A stretch of 33,738 nt of DNA from Clostridium sp. UBA4746 (GTDB taxonomy: Bacteria; Bacillota; Clostridia; Clostridiales; Clostridiaceae): assembly GCA_002403785.1 (NCBI GenBank), contig DHIM01000385.1, forward strand, positions 8,778-42,515. Direction: 5' to 3'. Shown in pieces: positions 22,410 to 32,229 of this stretch. The notes beneath the pieces are model-generated. The model did no database searches, had not been told where the DNA came from, and saw only the letters and a list, made by a program, of their open reading frames with translations. Made by a program: the position numbers and the translations under genes. Each line of letters begins with the position of its first letter. The stretch's first letter is position 1.

Positions 22410-22636
22410 TATTTTAAATTTTATTAAATATGGATATTAATAAAGTGTTTTAAGAATGATATAATTAGATAAGTTAAATTTTTCATTTCAACTACTTAAT
22501 GATACAATAAATGTATTAAAAAAACAAATACTGTGGATAATTAAGACATCCGCTAATCTATTCTAATATATTATAACCACATTTTTACATATTACTGATA
22601 TACTTTTAAATATAAACATTAATTGGAGGGATTACA

Positions 22637-23740
22637 TTGATTCATTATAAAAAAATACCATATATAGAACTTATCCCTATCATTATAATAACTTTTTTAC
22701 TTTTTAGGGTAGTGAATAACGTAGAAAATATAGGTTCAATACTTAATAAAATATTCTCACTACTTAGTTATTTTATTTGGGGATTTGTTATAGCTTATCT
22801 GCTTAACCCACTTATGGTATACATTGAAAAGGAAACTAAAATAAAAAGAATTTATAGTATAAGCATTATTTACACATTGTTTGTAGGTATAATAATTTTA
22901 ATAATTACTTTAGTTACTCCAAATGTAATAAAAAGTGCTATTGATCTATTTAATAATATTCCTCAGTTTGCACAGAAATCATATAAGTGGTCTACAAATT
23001 TTCTATCCAATAATAAACTGTTAAACAAATACGATGTCACCTCTTACTTATATAGTTACCTTAATACTTTTAATAAAGATATAGCTACATATCTTACCCC
23101 AGGGTTACAAATTATAATTGATAACTTGATGGGTTTAAGTTCATTCTTTATGAAACTGATGTCCGGAATTGTAATTTCATTTTACTTTTTATTAGACAAG
23201 GAATCAATTATTCATAATCTAAAAAGACTTATTTATTCTGTTTTAAATGAGACCGCTACTTTTAAAATAATTAATTTTCTAAAAATAGTTAATATTACTT
23301 TTAAAAAATATTTTGTTGGAAAAATAATTGATTCTATTATTTTTGGAATTATTACTTTTATCGGATTTATAATATTAAAAATACCTTATGCACTACCTTT
23401 TAGTTTAGCAATAGGAGTAACAAATATGATTCCTTACTTTGGAAACATTATGGGAATGGTTCCCGCAGCTATAATAACCATATTTTTTAACCCAATGAAA
23501 TCTGTAGAATTAGTATTATTTGTAGTAACCTTAAGTAATATTGATGGATGGTTCATATCTCCAAAAATTATAGGAGACAAAATAGGTCTAAGCCCTCTAC
23601 TTATAATACTCGGAATTGTTCTAGGAGGTGGGCTTTTCGGAATTGTAGGAATGCTACTCGGAGTTCCTGCTATAGCCTTAATAAATACCTTATTAGAAGA
23701 ATTTATTGATAAACAGATTAAGAATAAACAAATTGACTAA
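22637..23740 (+). CDS. AI-2E family transporter
   Basis: Integral membrane protein of 367 residues of the AI-2E (PerM/TqsA-like, UPF0118) family. Typical features: two N-terminal helix pairs, a central soluble part (about 100-160), GKIIDSIIFGIITFIGFIIL, the conserved NMIPYFGN-like segment near residue 272, and a C-terminal GDKIGLSPLLIILGIVLGGGLFGIVGMLLGVP block. Members have been linked to autoinducer-2 export, Na+/H+ antiport or peptide/lipid handling, so the substrate is open. The start is TTG at 22637, six bases after GGAGGG. It is convergent with the MFS gene (41 bases between) and no clear terminator separates them. Confidence 0.92.
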   Translation: MIHYKKIPYIELIPIIIITFLLFRVVNNVENIGSILNKIFSLLSYFIWGFVIAYLLNPLMVYIEKETKIKRIYSISIIYTLFVGIIILIITLVTPNVIKSAIDLFNNIPQFAQKSYKWSTNFLSNNKLLNKYDVTSYLYSYLNTFNKDIATYLTPGLQIIIDNLMGLSSFFMKLMSGIVISFYFLLDKESIIHNLKRLIYSVLNETATFKIINFLKIVNITFKKYFVGKIIDSIIFGIITFIGFIILKIPYALPFSLAIGVTNMIPYFGNIMGMVPAAIITIFFNPMKSVELVLFVVTLSNIDGWFISPKIIGDKIGLSPLLIILGIVLGGGLFGIVGMLLGVPAIALINTLLEEFIDKQIKNKQID

Positions 23741-23781
23741 CTACAATTACCCACTTTTCACAAAATTTATTTAATAGTCTA

Positions 23782-25221
23782 TTATTTACACAAATTATTT
23801 TTTATTTTCCCTTCGAATATAAAAGAAAGTGCAAGGGAGGCTAAAGCGATTATGATAAATGCTGTGAATACTTCATGAAGCCCCGAAGTTAAAGATAGCT
23901 TTATTTGGTGCAAACTTACTCCTCTACCCAGAGTTGCCTGAGAATACAAATTATTTGGTTCTATGCCCCTTACTCCTAGATTATTAAAATATTTAACTAT
24001 ATTCATATTTAGTATGCTTCCAAAAATACTTACTGCTATAGTTTGTCCTAGTGTACGCACTAGGGAATTTGCTGCTGTAGCTGCCCCTCTTTTATTATAC
24101 CCAACAGACTCTTGTACCACTATTGTTAATGTAGTAAAAGCTCCTCCAAAACCAAATCCCATAATAAAACCATAAACTATAACTAATACTAATGGAGATT
24201 TAATACTTACAGTAGATAAAAATGCGCAACTGATAATCAAAATCAAAGTAGATATCCCGATCACTATTTTTTCGCCATATTTAGGAATAGCTTTAGTCAA
24301 AGCAACTGAAGATAAAAGCCAGGAAATAGACATAGGTGCCATAGATACTCCAGAAATCGTTGCCCCAAAACCTAAAACATTTTGTATGTATAAAGGTAGA
24401 TAAACATCTATCCCTATTAAAATTCCTGAAACTAAAAAGCTTATAGCATTTACAATATTACTATTTTTCGTAAAAATATCAAAGGGTATAATTGGCTCCT
24501 GTGCTTTTTTTTCTACATAATAAAATAAAATTAATATAGCAATTGTAACTGGCAACGTTACTACAATATTACCTTTTTCCCCTGGTAAACTTCCTAATAA
24601 AAACGTTATAATTGCTAATGAAAATAATAATGTTCCTACATAATCTATTTTATGTTTTTTCCTATCAAAAGTTTCAATTAGGTTCTTTTGTAAAAGTATT
24701 ATAGATATTATCCCGAAAGGTAGGTTTATAAAAAAAATCCAATTCCAAGAAATATTTTCTATTAAAAATCCTCCAAAAAAAGGCCCAGCTAAACTTGCTA
24801 TTCCCCATACTGTACTTAACCATCCTTGAACCTTTGGCCTTTCGTCTACTGTAAAAATATCCCCTACTATAGTGTATGTAACAGTAAATATTGCTCCTGC
24901 TCCCATTCCCTGAACTGCACGAAAAGCTATAAGCTGATACATGCTTTGTGATAACCCACAAAGACAGCTCCCCACTAAAAATATTATTATCCCAATAGAA
25001 AGGATGTTTTTTCTTCCATATAAATCAGATAACTTTCCGTATATTGGTGTAGAAATGGATGACGTCAATAAATAGGCAGAGAAAACCCAACTTATAAGCT
25101 CAAATCCATTCAGCTCTTTTACAATGGTTGGTATCGCAGTAGTTACAACGGTTCCCTCTACAGCCGCAAGAAACATTGCCACCATTAATGCAGTTACTAT
25201 ATTTCTTTTTTTAGATTCCAT
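23782..25221 (-). CDS. MFS drug exporter, DHA2 family (14 TM)
   Basis: Proton-driven multidrug exporter type, 479 residues, about fourteen helices. Motifs: MVAMFLAAVEGTVVTTAIPTI in helix 1 (DHA2 motif D1 region, with Glu in place of the usual Asp), loop motif A GKLSDLYGRKN, RAVQGMGAGAIF (motif B), and GPFFGGFL (motif C). The start at 25221 gives the usual short MESKKR lead and has AAGGGAAGTG upstream; an in-frame ATG at 25257 would add twelve residues and lacks a ribosome site. Substrate unknown. YdcF lies 105 bases upstream on the same strand and may be co-transcribed. No TetR/MarR regulator is next to it. Confidence 0.92.
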   Translation of the reverse strand: MESKKRNIVTALMVAMFLAAVEGTVVTTAIPTIVKELNGFELISWVFSAYLLTSSISTPIYGKLSDLYGRKNILSIGIIIFLVGSCLCGLSQSMYQLIAFRAVQGMGAGAIFTVTYTIVGDIFTVDERPKVQGWLSTVWGIASLAGPFFGGFLIENISWNWIFFINLPFGIISIILLQKNLIETFDRKKHKIDYVGTLLFSLAIITFLLGSLPGEKGNIVVTLPVTIAILILFYYVEKKAQEPIIPFDIFTKNSNIVNAISFLVSGILIGIDVYLPLYIQNVLGFGATISGVSMAPMSISWLLSSVALTKAIPKYGEKIVIGISTLILIISCAFLSTVSIKSPLVLVIVYGFIMGFGFGGAFTTLTIVVQESVGYNKRGAATAANSLVRTLGQTIAVSIFGSILNMNIVKYFNNLGVRGIEPNNLYSQATLGRGVSLHQIKLSLTSGLHEVFTAFIIIALASLALSFIFEGKIKNNLCK

Positions 25222-25325
25222 CCTTTGAGTCACTTCCCTTAATGTAATGATAAACATATATATTTGATATACAATACATTTACCATTCTATCATTAATAC
25301 ATGAAGAAACGCATATATGCAGGAT

Positions 25326-26135
25326 TTATTTTCTGTTTTTGATTTTGTCATATTCCCTATAGTATGATACTAGTCTTTGATATGAATTAGACACTTCTTT
25401 AGGAATATCTACATGAGATATAAATTCTTTTCCTTTTGGTCCATACCCATTTTCATCATCTCTTAGCCTTGGGATTTCCCCCATAATTAAATCAATAAAT
25501 CTATCTTTATTCCATAATCCGTTTATTTCTTTAGTTATATATTCATAAGTATTCCCTAATTCTTTCAGCATCGGTATAAATGGAGAATAACTTATTATTA
25601 ATGTTTTTTCTTTGTCCCATTCTTTTAGGAACGAAAAATGACTTCTTAATTGCATAGTTGGATCCTGAATTAATATTATAGATTTTGGAACTTGCTCTCT
25701 CTCTTTCAGTATCTTTAATGATTCATAAGCGTTTGAGCCACAATTTGTAGATTCACTTTCTATTATAATTTTATTTGGGTCAATATTTTCTCTCGTTTCA
25801 ATAATTTGACTCAATATTTCTGCCTCAGATTTATCATGTACATTAATATCTTTATATTTATCATCTCTTAATACATTTTGAATTAAATATTTAGTTGAAT
25901 GCCCTTTGCCTCCAACAATCATTATATCTTTAGATAACCCACTTTTATAAGCTTTTGCACCAAGTTCAGCTATATAAGGAATACTATTTCCGAGTATTAT
26001 TATCATATCAACTTGTTTGATTCCATATTGCTTAACTAATTCACTAGGAGATAACTCATCTAAATCTCGTTTTGACAAAAATACAGTAATATTATTTATA
26101 TCATTTACTAATTGCTTCTCTATTAAACTAATCAC
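25326..26135 (-). CDS. ydcF: YdcF family protein (DUF218)
   Basis: Protein of 269 residues that closely follows E. coli YdcF in order of motifs: MIIILGNSIP, VGGKGHST, ESESTNCGSNA, ILIQDPTMQLR, and near the end GEIPRLRDDENGYGPKG followed by EFISHVDIP. E. coli YdcF binds S-adenosylmethionine in a Rossmann-like fold; its reaction is not established. No signal peptide or membrane segment is seen, unlike the ElyC/SanA members of DUF218. The start is GTG at 26135, five bases after GGAGGG. It lies 75 bases downstream of the PTS operon, separated by a strong terminator. Confidence 0.88.
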   Translation of the reverse strand: MISLIEKQLVNDINNITVFLSKRDLDELSPSELVKQYGIKQVDMIIILGNSIPYIAELGAKAYKSGLSKDIMIVGGKGHSTKYLIQNVLRDDKYKDINVHDKSEAEILSQIIETRENIDPNKIIIESESTNCGSNAYESLKILKEREQVPKSIILIQDPTMQLRSHFSFLKEWDKEKTLIISYSPFIPMLKELGNTYEYITKEINGLWNKDRFIDLIMGEIPRLRDDENGYGPKGKEFISHVDIPKEVSNSYQRLVSYYREYDKIKNRK

Positions 26136-26163
26136 ACTTACCCTCCAATCACTTGTTATATAT

Positions 26164-26199
26164 AAAAAATAGGAACCAGAATGAATTCTGATTCCTATT
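26164..26199 (-). terminator. Terminator of the mannose-class PTS operon
   Basis: AATAGGAACCAGAAT (26168-26182) and ATTCTGATTCCTATT (26185-26199) form a 15-base stem (one G-U on the minus strand), followed there by a T-run. It lies 12 bases past the IID stop. Confidence 0.9.
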
Positions 26200-26210
26200 T
26201 ATCAATATTA

Positions 26211-27077
26211 TTATTTTAAAAGTCCAGTCCAAAAACCAAAGATACCTACTGCAAATAATCCGAAGATTATCCAAATTGCATTTACTTTTTTCTTTAATAA
26301 TCTCATACATACAAAAGTTAATAGTAAAGCAAGAAGTCCTGGCATTAACTTATCTAATATATTCTGTACAGTAGTAACTACAACTGTACCGTCTGGGCTC
26401 TTAATTTTTGATACAACTAGTGGAACATTTATAGTTGTCCACTTATTTACAAGTGATCCCATTACGAAAAGCCCAAGAATTGATGCACCTTCAGTAAGTT
26501 TTTGAAGTCTATTTCCACTCATATCTTTAACTATATCTAGTCCTTTACTATACCCGTATTCAATTCCATAATATCTTACTGAAAGACGAACAGCATTAAA
26601 TAATACGAAGAATAAAATTGGTCCAACTATACTTCCTGTTATAGCAATACCTGCAGCAAGTGCAGCAATTACTGGACGTGCAGTTCCCCAAAATATTGGA
26701 TCACCAACACCAGCAAGTGGTCCCATAAGACCTATCTTAACACCATTTATTGCAGCATCATCTATAGCTGCTCCATTTGCTCTCTCTTCTTCCATTGCAG
26801 CTGAAACTCCAAGTATTGGAGCTGCAACAAATGGTTGTGTATTAAAGAATTCAAGATGTCTCTTTAATGCTTTCTTTCTATCATCACCTTTGTAGAGTCT
26901 TCTTATAACTGGAACCATTGCGAAACAGTATCCTAAAGCTTGCATTCTTTCCATATTCCAAGAACCCTGAAGAAGGTTAGATCTTATAAAAACATTTCTA
27001 AGATCTTTCTTTGTAAGCTTCAATCTATCTGTTCCATCTGGTAATGTTTCTACTTTTTTAATATTTATATCAGCCAT
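26211..27077 (-). CDS. manZ: PTS mannose-class transporter subunit IID
   Basis: Membrane subunit of a mannose/fructose/sorbose class phosphotransferase system, 288 residues. The N-terminal block KKDLRNVFIRSNLLQGSWN then MERMQALGYCFAMVP, and GLMGPLAGVGDPIFWGTARP in the middle, are hallmarks of IID. A hydrophobic C-terminal anchor follows. With IIC it forms the sugar channel. The ATG at 27077 lies 18 bases after IIC with AGGGGGAG as ribosome site. ManZ and LevG are equally apt names; the sugar (mannose, glucose or fructose) is not determined. Confidence 0.95.
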   Translation of the reverse strand: MADINIKKVETLPDGTDRLKLTKKDLRNVFIRSNLLQGSWNMERMQALGYCFAMVPVIRRLYKGDDRKKALKRHLEFFNTQPFVAAPILGVSAAMEEERANGAAIDDAAINGVKIGLMGPLAGVGDPIFWGTARPVIAALAAGIAITGSIVGPILFFVLFNAVRLSVRYYGIEYGYSKGLDIVKDMSGNRLQKLTEGASILGLFVMGSLVNKWTTINVPLVVSKIKSPDGTVVVTTVQNILDKLMPGLLALLLTFVCMRLLKKKVNAIWIIFGLFAVGIFGFWTGLLK

Positions 27078-27095
27078 GCTATCTCCCCCTTTTTA

Positions 27096-27896
27096 TTAAT
27101 CAAGCTCGTCGTCTAAATCATTTACAGCTTGTGTTGCTCCTTCTACATAAGCAGGTTTATTATATTTTGGGCTTAACTGAATGTATATTATTGCAGCTAC
27201 TGTACCCATTACTCCAAGTGCAACTAAGTTAAAATCAGTGAAGGCTGCAATTACGAACCCAAGGAAGAAGAAAGGCATTAAATACTTTGCTTCCATCATG
27301 TTAATAACCATTGCATATCCTACAACAACTATGAATCCACCAGAAACTGCAAGTCCTCCTGTAATAACCTTTGGTATAGCATTAAGCATATTTTGAACAA
27401 CACTAGTACCAACAAACATAGCAGTTAGAAGTGCTGGTATTGAGACACGTAATGCTTGCATACCTAAGGCACCTACGTGGCATATATCTATTCCTCTTAG
27501 ATTACCTTCTTCTGCATATTTATCAGCTCTATGCTGAAATATAACAGTTAGAGTTCTTACAATATAAGTAAGCATCTGTCCAGCCGCTGCAATTGGAATT
27601 GCTATAGCTATACCAGTACCTATACTTTGCTTACCACCTATTACCAGAATGGTTGAAATAATACTTGCAAGTGCTGCATCTGGAGCCACTGCTGCTCCAA
27701 TATTCATCCATCCAAGTGCGATAAGTTCAAGAGTACCACCAATTATTACTCCTGTTTGTAAATCTCCTAAAACAAGTCCAATTAAAGTACAGGCAATTAA
27801 TGGTCTATGTGTTTGGAATTCATCCAAAATACTGCCCATACCTGATATACATGCTACGATGAATATCAGAATGATTTGTACTACGCTTATAGTCAT
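27096..27896 (-). CDS. manY: PTS mannose-class transporter subunit IIC
   Basis: Polytopic membrane subunit of 266 residues. Family hallmarks: VACISGMGSILDEFQTHRPL at the N-terminus, GLVLGDLQTGVIIGGTLELI, and ALGWMNIGAAVAPDAALAS. These are close to the mannose-type ManY/LevF sequences rather than the sorbose or N-acetylgalactosamine types. The C-terminus is a short charged cytosolic tail. The ATG follows AAGGGGGAA. The gap to IIB is 89 bases, longer than the other gaps in the operon but still likely one transcript. Confidence 0.95.
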   Translation of the reverse strand: MTISVVQIILIFIVACISGMGSILDEFQTHRPLIACTLIGLVLGDLQTGVIIGGTLELIALGWMNIGAAVAPDAALASIISTILVIGGKQSIGTGIAIAIPIAAAGQMLTYIVRTLTVIFQHRADKYAEEGNLRGIDICHVGALGMQALRVSIPALLTAMFVGTSVVQNMLNAIPKVITGGLAVSGGFIVVVGYAMVINMMEAKYLMPFFFLGFVIAAFTDFNLVALGVMGTVAAIIYIQLSPKYNKPAYVEGATQAVNDLDDELD

Positions 27897-27985
27897 GTTT
27901 TATTCCCCCTTATTAATAATTTATAAATAATTACTATTATATATATGTTATTATATAATACAATTAAAAAAACCTTTACATTAAT

Positions 27986-28459
27986 CTATATTTTTGACAT
28001 CAATTTTATTTTTATATCAGCTACAACTTTTCTTATTTCTAGTTCTATTCCTAATTTGTCTAATTTTTTAAATGCTTCGATATCCTTTTCATCTACTGAA
28101 ATAGTACCTGTTATCTGTTTTTTTCCTTCCTTGAAGGACATTCCGCCTATATTAATTGTCTTTAAGTCCACGCCACCTTCTACCAATCTTAGTACATCAG
28201 TTGGATTAGTGAATAAAAGCAGTGCGTTAACGTTTGCATATTTAGGATTGTTAATAACTCTTATAGCCTTATCAATACTTATAACACTTGACTTCACACC
28301 TGGTGGAGCTACCTGTTCAAGTAAAGTTTTCCTCATAGTATCTGCTGCTACTTCATCATTACAAACTATTATTCTTTCGCATCTTGTTTCTTTTGACCAA
28401 GATGTAACAACTTGACCATGAATTAATCTGTCATCAATTCTTGCTAGTGAGATTTTCAT
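27986..28459 (-). CDS. PTS mannose-class enzyme IIB
   Basis: Soluble phosphoryl carrier of 157 residues. The active-site histidine lies in ARIDDRLIHGQVVTSW (H14), the mannose-class IIB signature, rather than a cysteine as in other PTS IIB proteins. It accepts phosphate from IIA and passes it to the sugar on IIC/IID. It follows IIA by a single base, so the two are translationally coupled. IIA and IIB are separate proteins here, as in the B. subtilis lev operon (levD, levE), not fused as in E. coli ManX. Confidence 0.95.
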   Translation of the reverse strand: MKISLARIDDRLIHGQVVTSWSKETRCERIIVCNDEVAADTMRKTLLEQVAPPGVKSSVISIDKAIRVINNPKYANVNALLLFTNPTDVLRLVEGGVDLKTINIGGMSFKEGKKQITGTISVDEKDIEAFKKLDKLGIELEIRKVVADIKIKLMSKI

Positions 28460-28460
28460 T

Positions 28461-28880
28461 TTATAATTCCTCCTCTATACTATTTTTTAAAACCTCTTTT
28501 AAAGATTTTATTCCAAGGTGACCAGTGCTTAAAGCTAGCTTTGCAAGTTCCTCAACAGTTGAATCTTCTCTAGCTGAAAATACCTCAAGTAACATAGGTA
28601 TATTTATTCCAGTTATTATATCCATATTTTCTTCTTTTGCTGCTATTCTACTAGCTGCATTGAAAGGGCTTCCTCCAAATAAATCTACCATAAAGAGCAC
28701 TCCATCTTCGCACTTCAAAGATTTTATTGCATCCTCATATTTTTTCATTAAATCGTCTGCACCCTCTCCTGGCAAGAAGGTTATTGTAGCAATATTTTCT
28801 TGTTCTCCTAAAATCATTTCCGTAGATTTCAGTATCTCCTCTGAAAACTTACCGTGGGTTCCGAGTATTATAGCTATCAT
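28461..28880 (-). CDS. PTS mannose-class enzyme IIA
   Basis: Soluble phosphoryl carrier of 139 residues. The phosphorylated histidine lies in ILGTHGKFSE (H9), with LFMVDLFGGSPFNAA in the middle, both typical of mannose-class IIA (LevD/ManX N-domain). It takes phosphate from HPr. First gene of the PTS operon, with ATG after GGAGGG and a sigma-54 promoter about 55-70 bases upstream. In LevR systems the IIA and IIB proteins also phosphorylate the activator to signal substrate availability. Confidence 0.95.
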   Translation of the reverse strand: MIAIILGTHGKFSEEILKSTEMILGEQENIATITFLPGEGADDLMKKYEDAIKSLKCEDGVLFMVDLFGGSPFNAASRIAAKEENMDIITGINIPMLLEVFSAREDSTVEELAKLALSTGHLGIKSLKEVLKNSIEEEL

Positions 28881-28934
28881 TAATTAGCCCTCCATCTCAA
28901 GTAATTAATACTTTGTTTTATATATATTTATATA

Positions 28935-28949
28935 GCAAAACCCATGCCA
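28935..28949 (-). promoter_or_regulatory. Sigma-54 (-24/-12) promoter of the PTS operon
   Basis: On the minus strand TTGGCATGGGTTTTGCT contains the -24 TGGCAT (28949-28944) and -12 TTGC (28938-28935) elements with the exact five-base spacing of sigma-54 promoters. Transcription would begin near 28923, about 43 bases before the IIA start codon. LevR-type activator gene lies directly upstream. I could not identify the activator-binding repeats with confidence in 28950-29133. Confidence 0.92.
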
Positions 28950-29133
28950 AAATAGCGTATCAAAATATACAAACCCCGCAATCTCTTTAAAATAAGGAAC
29001 CTACAGGATTTTTAAATTACCAAATATTTTTTTTAATACACTATTTATTATTCTTAATACTGTAACATGAAAATATATATTATTTTGATATTGTTTTTAT
29101 AAGTATTGCTCTCTATTATGCAAAGAATTCATG

Positions 29134-31922
29134 TTATTCTAAAAAAATTTCGCAAATATAATATATTTCGTCATCTGTTAGGTGGATATCAAGTGCATCT
29201 TTAAATTCGAGGATAGCTACCTGGACATATCCTAAAACCTTAGTATCTATAGCGTTCTTATCTCCACTATAGATAAGTGTTTCTTTTATAACCATTCTCT
29301 CTATGGCACAGCCTGTATGGAGCATTAGTTTTATTTTAAGAGAATTACTAAAATTTGTACTCATTTCTCTTTCTAATGCACTTGTAAAATTCATTAATAC
29401 ACTAATAATCTTATGTGGATTTAAAAATGTTAAAAACTCATTTAAGCTGTCTTCACAAAGCTCCTTAACCACTATATTTTCTTCTTTCCTATCCGTAGGT
29501 ATATTATTCTTTTGTATAATATTCATAAGACGTTTTTCACCATCGCCTCCAATAAGCGCCTCTATTGATATAAATGGTGAGTCTATCTTAGGATCCATAA
29601 CCCCCACAGATGCTAAAATGTTGTAGTTATTCAATAACTTCTCGAGCTCTGCCTCAATATTCATTATTCCTATAGGTATAATGAATATCTCATCTCTTGT
29701 TATATTTATTACAATGTTATGAACTAGTTCCTTAAGTTTTTTTGCTGTACCTTCCCCCGTAGAGCAAATAGTTATTATAGCTGCATTTCTTTGAATTTCT
29801 GAGTTTTTAGAATCTTTACTATATTTCCCATAACCTTTAAAATCTTTTAACGAATCATATAAAGTATCTAAATCCATATCAAGCATATTTGCTTTTCTAA
29901 CTGCCTCAAGCACTAGTGGCGTTGATGCCATGTCAACAGTTTTAACTCTTATACCCGTTTTTTCAGTTATTACAGTATCAAAACTTGTTAAGGATCCCAT
30001 ATCCACAAGCAAAAGTACTCCACGCCCCATATCTATTTCATTTACTTTTTCTATTATATCATTAAGCACCCTCTGTGGACTTACTTCAAGTGGCATATCT
30101 ATTCCCTTAACTACTCCTTCACCTAAGAGGTTTTTTGCCACATCAACCATAGAGCTCGCAGTACTACTGCCATGCAAAGCTACTATCACGGCTACTCTTT
30201 CATTGTTTTGCTCTTCTTGTATGGAACTAAGGAGAAGTGTTAAGTAAATTACTTCCATATCTGGCACTACGATATTATATTTCTTCTCGATAAGATCTTT
30301 TATTTTAAGCGATATATTAAACTCTTCAGGTTTATCATTGATTGTATTTTTTATATTAGTATATTGAAGACTTCGCCTGCTCTCTACCCTTTTTAAGAAT
30401 GCACTTATATGAAGACTAAAGGCATATAGAAATCTTTCATTAAACTTCCTTTTAAGCTCTGATTCTACGAGATTTCTAACCTCTTCCGCAAATTGAAGTG
30501 TATCTTCATTTACAAGCTTTAGTATTTTCTCTCTATCCTGAGCACTATTTTTACTCTTTTTATAAAAACTTTTAAGATGTATATTAATATCCGTTGTTAT
30601 GAATTTTTTTATATATTCATCATCTGCGCCTTCATCTTTTAATATAGCTGCCTTGTCTTCAATTATTTTATATAAATTAAAAGTTGGCTCAGAAGAGTCT
30701 TCCTCTATGAGAACCTTGTAACCCTGTGGCATAACAACCATTTGTTTGTCAAAGTATTGATTTAACTCCTCCATATCCGATTTTTTGCTACTTAAAGAGA
30801 ATATACCATTTTTTATATCTGATGGTAGCGATTTGAAATCTATCTCAATAAAGTCCTTATTATTTATACTGTTTAAAAAACCAGTAGCACACACTAATTG
30901 TACATTAGATTTCATCTGCCCAATATTTCCATAGGAAGCACTTCCTATAATTGCTTTTACAGATTCAGCATCTACCTTTATTGGTTTGTTTACTCTATGA
31001 GCTTCATTTGCTAATAGAAATTTAGCTATATCTAATTTATCCTTAGCAGGCCGTTCCTCGAGTGATGGCAGAGTTATAACGATAGGTATTCTTCTTACAA
31101 ATGTCTTTAAGAGTGACGACGCAGGATTCTCCGTGGTCGCTCCTATAATGAGCACGGTAGATTTTCTGTTTCTTTCTGTTTCACCCAGTTTGTTATAACT
31201 TCCAGTATCTATGAAATAAAATATCATTTCCTGACCTTCAGGTGGCAACCTATGAATTTCGTCAAGAAATAGTATTCCTCCATTAGCCTTTGCTACAAGG
31301 CCTTCCTTTTCTGAATCTGCTCCTGTGAATGCACCTTTTATATGTCCAATATATGTGATAAAAGAAGCTGTGGGTTATTATAATAATCTGCACAATTAAA
31401 TAGTACAAAAGGAGCATTAGCATCTAATCTCTTAACATGCATCGCGTATTTATACATCATATTAGCAAATAAAGTTTTACCTACTCCTGTCGGACCTACT
31501 ATAAGTGTATTAAGTCCATTAGGTGGGTATAAGACAGCAGCTTTAGCTTGCTCAATATGAGTTCGAAGACCTGTTTTATATCCTATAAGACTATCAAAGG
31601 GGTTTTTTTCTGCCTCTTCATTCTTATCATCCTTTATAAGTTCATGAAATTTTTCGAGTTCTAGTGGACCAGGTTGCAACTTATATTCTAAAAGTCTCTC
31701 CACAGTATCTCTATCTAAAAATAGTACAGGTCTACCTTTTATCTTTATTATCTTATCTGATCTAAGTAAATTGTTTAGCTCAAGACTTACATTATTCCTC
31801 ATCATAGAAAGACTTTCTGCTATCTCAGCAGCACTAAAACCCCTTCCGGACTTAATATCTTTTAAAAGGAGTCCTTTAGATTCTTCAACCATATAGTTAT
31901 ATATCTTTTCAATCCTTTTCAT
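29134..31922 (-). pseudogene. levR: LevR-type sigma-54 dependent PTS activator, disrupted by a one-base deletion
   Basis: Activator of the adjacent PTS operon. In order: N-terminal HTH (AAEIAESLSMMRNNVSLELNN), AAA+ domain with Walker A VGPTGVGKT (near 142-150), GAFTGA sigma-54 contact loop and GGILFLDEIHRLPPEGQEM, PRD1, a mannose-type IIA domain with VALHGSSTASSM, a IIB-like ICSTGEGTAKKL segment, and PRD2 with LMLHTGCAIERM. As sequenced, frame one stops at 31338 after 194 codons; the rest is open in the -1 frame down to 29134. Adding one A near 31348-31349 restores HIFGHIKGAFTGAD and a protein of 929 residues, the usual LevR size. No other stop or shift is seen, so the lesion is recent or a sequencing error. 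The ATG at 31922 follows GAGGCGAAG. Confidence 0.92.
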
Positions 31923-32151
31923 AACTTCGCCTCATTTATAATAATTTTTTATGTTTTTATTTTAATATTATTTTTTAAAAATACACTCAAGTATAAGACT
32001 TGCTACTTTAATATACCTTAACTATTATAATACACTTTTATTAATACATTATTCAATAGAATATTATTATCTAAGAATTATTATTTATCTTATTCTAAAC
32101 CTTTTCGTTAATGTAATATTTAGTTTTGCATTATGTCCATATATGTAATAT
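31923..32151. other. Upstream region of levR, no gene
   Basis: AT-rich spacer of about 230 bases between levR and the permease terminator. A perfect TATAAT occurs on the minus strand in TGTATTATAATAG (near 32027), but no -35 sits at a proper distance. No coding sequence or RNA gene is seen. Confidence 0.4.
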
Positions 32152-32190
32152 AAAACGCCCTTGTAATTTTAATAATTACAAGGGCGTTTT
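32152..32190 (-). terminator. Terminator after the APC permease
   Basis: AAAACGCCCTTGTAATT (32152-32168), loop TTAAT, then the exact complement at 32174-32190, a perfect 17-base stem about 40 bases past the permease stop, with A/T runs on both sides. It insulates levR from the permease and may be bidirectional. Confidence 0.9.
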
Positions 32191-32229
32191 TCTTATAATA
32201 CTAATTATTACTACCCACTCATAAATTAC

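Larger units (their letters stand above)
21916..22636. other. 720-base intergenic region with structured leader elements
   Basis: No convincing gene lies here. On the minus strand a promoter (22227-22256), a T-rich element (22172-22188) and a terminator-like hairpin (22076-22105) suggest a long L25 leader or a small RNA. A perfect inverted repeat lies at 22381-22409. The rightmost 200 bases should hold the promoter of the AI-2E family gene, but I see no clear boxes. Confidence 0.5.

Noticed and set aside
24674..24961. 95-codon reading frame inside the MFS gene
   Set aside because: It lies in another frame of a well-supported transporter gene and shows no family features; the same applies to the other antisense or out-of-frame frames within thiD, prkA, levR, the permease and the PTS genes.
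31338..31360. Programmed -1 ribosomal frameshifting in levR
   Set aside because: The frames need a -1 shift, but no X XXY YYZ slippery heptamer or convincing downstream pseudoknot is seen, and LevR proteins are not known to use recoding. A one-base deletion explains it more simply.
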